27,920 nt of DNA from Mesotaenium endlicherianum (taxonomy: Eukaryota > Streptophyta > Zygnematophyceae > Zygnematales > Mesotaeniaceae). Below, piece after piece: positions 22,373 to 27,920 of the stretch. Under the pieces are notes generated by a model, which saw nothing but the letters and a program-made list of their open reading frames with translations, ran no database searches and was not told the DNA's origin. A program made the translations under genes and the position numbers. How positions within the stretch are numbered: position 1 is the first letter of the stretch; every line of letters starts with the position of its first letter. Where the stretch lies: NCBI GenBank assembly GCA_009602735.1, contig WELA01007268.1, forward strand, positions 245,157 through 273,076. Reading direction: 5' to 3'.

Positions 22373-25300
22373 TCATGAGGTGTCCCAGAAGGACGACAGC
22401 CTGGCCTTTGCTTGCAGCCCCCCCCCAGACCCCTCCTTCAGCTCGCTCAGCAAGCCCATTATCTTCTTAGTCCGCTGCCACCTGTCCCCACGTTCCGTGC
22501 CAGCCGCCGCACCCACCTCCGACTCCTTCCTCCACAGAGCCTGGGCTGCAAAACCGACCAATGAGCTGCGCCCATCGCTGTGCGAGCGCAGGGGGCCCTC
22601 AGGCAGCAGCAGCGACGGCGACGGCCACAGCCCCCACTCTTCCTCGTCTGCGCCTCTGCTGTTGGCATTGTCATGCTCCCACCCCCAGCCGGTGGCAGCA
22701 GCAGCTGCAGCGCCTCTGCTGCTGCCAGCAGGCCCGTGCGGGTGCTGCGCGTTGAAGGGTGAGTCCAGGTACAAGCTCAGCCGCTGCTCCTGCTCCTGCT
22801 CCCACTCATGCTCCTGCTGCTGCTGCTGCTGCTGTAGATCATGCTCTCGCTCCTCCTCCTCCTGCCGGTGCTGCTGCCGGTGTAGGCGGTGGTGCTGCTG
22901 ATGCTGCTGAGGCTGCAGCTGCTGCTGCCGGCTGTGCCCCGCATCGTGAGGAGGCTGCTCCGCGCGCTCGCCCCCCTCCCCCTCGTGTACAGGAGTCCCC
23001 GCACTCCTCCTCTCCACCCCGCCTGTGGAATGCAGGGAGCGCCGCTCGAGGGGCGGCGGCGGCTGCTCCTCCTCCCCACAAATTCTCGCGCCCTCCAAGC
23101 GCCTTTCGTGCCCACTATCCCCGGGCAGAAGGGACCTGTGCTGCTCGCTGGGCTCATTGCCAGAAGCGGCCACCACCGAGTGACTCGATGGAATCAAATG
23201 AACCTCCTGCTCCACGTCCCTGCTCCCTGCCCCTGTCTCCTCACTCCCGCTCCCCTTGCAAGTCTCGCTGTAGCTCCTGCTCTGAAGCTGACCCAGCCCC
23301 GCCCCGGCTCTGAACCTGAAAACGCTCCCTACCCCATCCTCCTCCGTCTGCACCAGCCCCGCCTCCCCCTCCTCCGTCCCCGCGCGCTCGAGGCCCGCCT
23401 TCGCGCCACGTGGCCAGAGCCCCACAAGCTCGTACTCCGCCCGGGCCCACACCGCAAGGCCTCGCTCGGCCTCGGCCTCCGCCGCCTCTCTTGCGCGCGC
23501 GCTTTCGGCGGCCGCAGTTGCCAGAAGCTCAGAGGCGTCGCGTTGCGTCACAAAGGCGTCAAGGTCCTCCTTGAGGGCCTGCATGCTGGCGCTCACGCGC
23601 GCCGCCACCGCATCGTAGAGCTCCACGCGCGACAGCTGGCGGTCCCGGAATCGCGCCAGCAGGTCGTCCACCTCCACGGGCTCACCCACCAGGACCGTCA
23701 CCTGCTCGCGAGCAAAGAGCGCAAGCGCAAGCGTAAGCACGCGCATGTGTGTGCCCAACCCACCCCATGAGCTTGTGCGTGCGTGTGCGCGTGCGCGTGC
23801 GTTTGCGTGAGGAAGCTGCGGTGCATGCTGGCGCGTCTACTTGCGTCACAAGCGCCACGCGCGGCTGGTTGCTGTTAGGGACACACCACACTGCATGCCA
23901 GCCGCATGGCTGACAAAACTAAGCCTCTCGCACGTGCGCATCGATCTCTTCAAGCGCACACGCACCCACCAACACCTGTAGTCCGGTATGCGAATGGCGA
24001 GGGACTTCCAGTTGGTGAGCCGTTTGCCGGGTTTTTCAGAGGACGCTATTCACAGCTCCTCACTCAACATCAACCAAACAGCATCAAAGCAGCATCTAAA
24101 CATCAAGCGCACGCTCCTGAGGCACATGTTACTTGCACACGCGTGACCTCCTCCTCTCTGGCTGGAAGCTTGACTCTCAACATGTGCTTGCCACATAGGC
24201 GCAACCACAAGGAGCAAAGCATTGGATACACACATCAAAAGACACACATCCAAGCACACACACACACACATGCACGCGCGCACGCACCCGCCTGCAGTTG
24301 CACCAACACGCATGAGCAAAGAGACACGCGAGCACATACCCGCTTTCCAACAGCCGGGATCTTCTTGCCAACCGCCATGACCTCGTGCATGCCCGAGTGG
24401 ACAAATGGCAGCACCAGAGGCGCTCGCTCCGCATCCGCCACCAGCCTGCTCCCAAAGAAGGGCACCCACGACCACAACAACAACAAGGATACAACGACGA
24501 TGATAGGATGACGCATGAGATCGATTGTCAGCACAGTCGCGCACAGTCGCAGATGGCAGCAAGTGTCAGTTCCGGGTCTGCTACCATATTGGTTTGGGTC
24601 GCTCATAAATTTCAACTCCACTGTTGCGGTGATAATACCCCCCCCCCCCCTCTCCCCTCCTCTTCTCTCACTTTGATGTTGAGAAGAGAAAGGCAAAAGT
24701 CGAATGCATGACAATTTAAGCATCAATCACTACCATTTCTTTTCTCATTGCACGTTGCTAACTCGTGAACTCCGCCCACCCATTCTATTCCCATTGCACG
24801 TTGCTATTTGCCTGAACTCGTAGAACACCGCCACCCATTCCAAACGGCCTCCGCCTCATCAAGATGACAAAGCTGGCACCCAATTCAACAGGCGACCAAG
24901 AGGGCAGGCAGCCATGCGCCCAGCAAGCCCGCAGAGAGACCAATCTTCTGGAGAGTCAGTCAAACGTGCAACCAAGGTAAGGCACTCCTTTTCACCTGTC
25001 CTCCCCATTACCCTCCCTGATTGTCCCGTTTCATCCTCCCCCTCTCTCCCCCCCCGGGCGCCCCCTGACCCCACTCAGGATACAGTTCAAACTTTGGGAC
25101 GAAGTGAGCTCACGCCCAAAGCTCACCAATAGAGCCAAACGCACTAGATCTGAAACAACAAGATGTGCACGGGCACTGACCCGATGCCAAGGCCGCGTTG
25201 CCCATACCCACCCCACAGCCAAGGTGCCCCCTCTTCACCAAGGCAAGACATACAAAGCAAGACATACAAAGCAGGCGCAGCATGCCAATGGAGGAGGAAA

Positions 25301-27920
25301 AAGCAAGCTGCCCATGCAGGCAGGCAGGCAGGCGGGCGGGCGGGCAAGGGGGCGGGCGTACCTGCCGACGCCGCGCTTGATGGATCCGAGCGTCTTGCCG
25401 CCGTTGCGGGAGCGACTCCCTTCGGGGAACATGTGCACCCAGTCCCCCGCCCGCAGCTTCGCCACCGCCGTGTCCATGCCCTGCACGCGCATTCCCCCGG
25501 GATTGGGCGCTGTGATGTGAGAGGGCGCGAGCGTGCGTGCATGCGTGGAGGCGGGCGCGCGTGCACGCACATGTACGCGCGTGTGTATGATAGGGTGTAT
25601 ATGTGCGTGCTTGCGTGCGTGTGCGCGCGTGCAGTCGCAGGGCGCGCAACTTGGGCAGCTTCAGGGTAAGCCCCCACTTATCACGCAACGCCCCACGTGT
25701 GCCCACCCCCCATCTGTAAGTGGGACTTTAACACAGTCATCGGATGGCAAGCGGCAGCACTAGCCAGCCGCTGCGTGCATGGAATGCCAGACCAGGGCCT
25801 CTTTGGACCTCCACTGCCTGACTGCAGCAGCAGCAGCAGCAGCAGTCCTCGCAGACAAACACGGCTCAAGATTGGACTGAGACATACAGGCCCACGTAAG
25901 GTGCGCGTGCATGCACGCCCGCACACAGATGCACACAGACATTGGTACACAGCTGTCGCTCAACAGCTAGTGCCCGCCATGCTCCAAATGTCAGGAGCAG
26001 CAATACATCAACAGCAGTGCCCAGCCAGACCTAGTCCTGCTCCCGCTCCCACTCCCACTTCCTGCAGGAGCAGCAGCAGCAGCAGCTGCCGCAAGAGCAA
26101 CGCCTGTAGGTAGCACCCGGTGCAGCAGGAGCACCTTGCCGAGGAGGAGGAGCAGCAGCAGCACGAGAGGCGATCACCAGGAGTGAGCCTGCTCACTTGC
26201 TCGCGCGCACACTGGTGAGCTGGCTCTGCTCACTTGCGCGCTTGCGAGCCTTTCTCGCAAACGGACGAGCGGGAGAGCGGGAGAGCGGGAGAGCGAGAGA
26301 GCCAGCAAGCCAGCGAGGGCGACGGGGGCGGGACGGGAGGGAATGGGGAGTCTCACGGGCTGCAGGAGGCCGGCGCCGCGCTCCACGGGCAGCACCTTGC
26401 CGGCGCGGAAGAAGGCGGACAGCATGGGCGACGTGAAGCAGCGGTCGGTGGCGCACAGCGTCCACCGCATGGAGCGCGCGCGCAGCAGCATGCGCGGCGG
26501 CACAATGGCCGCCAGCACCAGCGGGTCGTCCATGGCCGCCACGTGGTTGCACAGCTGTCCCGCCCCGGGTCCGTCAATCAGAGGCGGGTTGGCCGGTTGG
26601 TTTCCCGTCGTTAATTGTTGGCAGTGTGTTTCATGGCCGGAGCCACCGCCACCGAGCAGCAACAGCGACAGCGACAGCAGCGCATAACCCACGAAGAGCA
26701 TAAACAAAGGTCAGCTGCAGGTATCAAGTGGGGGATGATGGCGCCAAACGGAGTACTAAGATGGAGGGACGGGAGAGGGGGGCAGGCAGGCTTCTCGAAA
26801 CGATCTTGTGGGGGCTCAACGAGACTGTCTGCTGGTGGAGGGAGGGGTTAACACGTCTTGAAGCTGGAGCGAAGAATTCAAGAGCCCCTCGCGCCCTTTC
26901 GCCTATCGAGCAGACAGGTGGCGCAACTCCCAGGGGGGCTCCACGACAGCAACACGGGGCAGCAGAGCCCCTGCGTGGGCAAACCCCCAAGCCCGCGAAG
27001 CCCGCGGCCGAGTCCCTCAAGGAACCCCTCTCCCACACAGCCTCGCAGCCCACAAGCCACACCAGCTGGTGAAGCAGCCGCGCGCAGGAACAGACAACCG
27101 AAGCCACAGCCAGACCAAGACCCAGAGCTTGAACTAGAGCGAAGGCAAGAGCTAGCGCCCAAGTGAACTAAGGGATACGATACAGAGCTAGAACAGGGCT
27201 AGGGCGAGAGGTAGGGCTAGAGTAAGGCTAGGACTGAACTTGAGGGCTAGGGCTAGGGCGAGAGGTAGGGCCGGAGTGAGGCATGGGCTCGAGCGAGGGC
27301 TCGAGCGAGGGCTCAAGCAAGAGGCAAGAAGCGAGAGCCAGAGCTAGGGATGGGGCAAGAGCTGGAGCAAGGAGTGCTCACGGTGATGAGGGGCTGCCCC
27401 TGGGGCCTGGCGGTGAGCGCCTGGTGCAGCCGCTCCGCTCCAAACACCTGCCACCCCCCTCCACCCCTCCCCCGCAACTCACTCCCTCCCGTGTGATGAG
27501 CGCACGCCACCGCCCTGCGTCCACCTCGCGTGCATGCGGCCATCACGCGGCATTGAGCAACCATGCCATAGGGCATGTCAGCGAGGCTCTGAACATGCAT
27601 GTGTACGTGCGGGCATACTCATACATGATGTACTCCAGTGTCTACATGCATTTATGCATGCAATTGCTGAGCTGGACTAAGCTGAGCTGGACGAGCTGAG
27701 CTGGCCCCAGGCCGAGGACGGACCTCAGTGCGGTTGAGGCCGTGCATGAACACGTGGCACATGTTGCCCAGCACAGGCAGCACCACCGCTTGCGCCAGCC
27801 GCAGCAGCCCCGACTGCTGCTCTCCCTGTCCCTGGAGGAGCACCCCTGCCTCCTCCTCTGCTCCTCCCTTCTTCTGCCCCACTGCAGCCTCTGCGCCATT
27901 CCAATCCCCCCCCCCCCCCC
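22373..27920 (-). CDS. Tafazzin-like phospholipid acyltransferase with long C-terminal extension (5' partial)
   Basis: Six minus-strand exons: 27724 to about 27904 (upstream edge unresolved), 27382-27447, 26357-26554, 25362-25480, 24340-24445 and 22373-23701 (TGA). Junctions are GT-AG and in phase. The order matches the plant tafazzin-like PlsC family I recall (At3g05510 type), which moves acyl groups on glycerophospholipids at membranes. Visible motifs: LPVLGNMCHVFMHGLNRTE; the HX4D box NHVAAMD; SMRWTLCATDRCF; FRAGKVLPVERGAGLLQP; GDWVHMFPEGSRSRNGGK (substrate-binding FPEG); PFVHSGMHEVM; and VTVLVGEPVEVDDLL. The conserved part ends about 53 residues into the last exon. About 390 further residues are rich in Gln, Glu, Ala and Ser, with a pure Gln run, and end KKIMGLLSELKEG then a Trp-containing tail. 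The usual SNH before the HX4D box reads CNH here. Substrate specificity cannot be read from sequence. Window-edge poly-C cuts off the N-terminus. Confidence 0.9.
22811..22834. repeat. (CTG)n repeat coding poly-Gln in the acyltransferase
   Basis: Seven or so CTG units on plus read as CAG on the coding (minus) strand and give a Gln run. Neighbouring bases 22775-22925 code further Gln/Glu/His-rich sequence. Confidence 0.88.
23774..23810. repeat. (GTGCGC)n-type repeat in acyltransferase intron
   Basis: Alternating purine-pyrimidine GTGC/GCGT units inside intron 23702-24339. Confidence 0.85.
24251..24290. repeat. (CA)n microsatellite in acyltransferase intron
   Basis: CA repeat passing into GCACGC units, about 50 bp from the exon at 24340, in intron 23702-24339. 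Confidence 0.88.
24746..24840. repeat. Imperfect tandem duplication of about 46 bp
   Basis: A 15-base segment (CATTGCACGTTGCTA) occurs at 24746 and 24792. Each copy is followed by a related ACTCGT...CCACCCATTC segment. It lies in intron 24446-25361. Confidence 0.75.
25243..25270. repeat. 14-bp perfect tandem duplication
   Basis: The unit GCAAGACATACAAA occurs twice head to tail in intron 24446-25361. Confidence 0.85.
25316..25359. repeat. (CAGG)/(CGGG)n tetramer repeat
   Basis: CAGG units pass into GGGC units. It ends two bases from the exon 25362-25480 donor, so it occupies the first bases of the intron. Confidence 0.85.
25527..25632. repeat. GT/GC alternating tract near exon acceptor
   Basis: About 100 bp of imperfect GCGT/GTGC/GTGT sequence, starting about 45 bp upstream (minus sense) of the acceptor of exon 25362-25480. 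Confidence 0.75.
25825..25845. repeat. (CAG)n repeat in intron
   Basis: About seven CAG units in intron 25481-26356. Further shorter CAG runs occur at 26069-26085 and 26150-26162 in the same intron. Confidence 0.85.
26268..26299. repeat. 8-bp AGCGGGAG tandem repeat
   Basis: Four copies (the last AGCGAGAG) close to the exon 26357-26554 donor, in intron 25481-26356. Confidence 0.88.
27195..27320. repeat. Minisatellite with 54-bp and 12-bp periodicities
   Basis: An identical 23-base segment occurs at 27195-27217 and 27249-27271, offset by 54 bp. A 12-bp unit GGGCTCGAGCGA follows at 27285 and 27297, with a diverged third copy at 27309. All lie in intron 26555-27381. Confidence 0.88.
27906..27920. 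repeat. Poly-C homopolymer at window end
   Basis: The last 15 bases are all C. This truncates the first visible acyltransferase exon, and its exact length is likely unreliable. Confidence 0.9.

Noticed and set aside
22759..23770. Plus-strand open frames of 184 and 293 codons
   Set aside because: They are antisense shadows of the GC-rich last exon of the acyltransferase.
1..27920. Bacterial operon, phage, CRISPR or defence system
   Set aside because: All supported genes are intron-containing eukaryotic genes, and the repeats are microsatellites without spacer structure.

Overview
The window is eukaryotic nuclear DNA from a green plant lineage. The best fit is a streptophyte alga or an early-diverging land plant. 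That placement is inferred from gene content: plant-type eIF2D, a plant-type tafazzin-like acyltransferase, a delta-type p24 cargo receptor and a TALE-like homeodomain. Genes are split by GT-AG introns of about 180-1940 bp that are full of simple repeats. I see no bacterial, phage, plasmid or CRISPR features, no intact transposon, and no gene cluster that looks like a new system. The exon models below were assembled by eye from reading frames, splice sites and remembered family sequences.

Layout: (1) 439-2474, plus strand: last five exons of a plant class I SAM-dependent methyltransferase whose 5' part lies outside the window. (2) 4199-5883, plus: two-exon gene for a 485-residue protein with a C-terminal TALE-like homeodomain. 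(3) 14329-6725, minus: complete eight-exon eIF2D (ligatin) gene, 685 residues. (4) 15825-19557, plus: complete four-exon p24 (emp24/GOLD) gene, 210 residues. (5) about 27904-22373, minus: tafazzin-like acyltransferase; six exons are visible, the 5' end is cut by the window edge, and there is a long low-complexity C-terminal extension.

Genes 2 and 3 converge across about 0.84 kb. Genes 3 and 4 are head to head with about 1.5 kb between start codons. Genes 4 and 5 converge across about 2.8 kb. The five genes serve unrelated housekeeping or regulatory roles (methylation, transcription, translation, vesicle traffic, membrane lipid remodelling), so there is no sign of a functional cluster.

The points most worth a second look are the homeodomain protein without a recognisable KNOX or BEL domain, the roughly 390-residue extension on the acyltransferase, abrupt changes in third-position GC between exons of one gene, and telomere-like and Z-DNA-prone repeats in eIF2D introns. 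Both window ends are simple sequence, so they may be contig ends.
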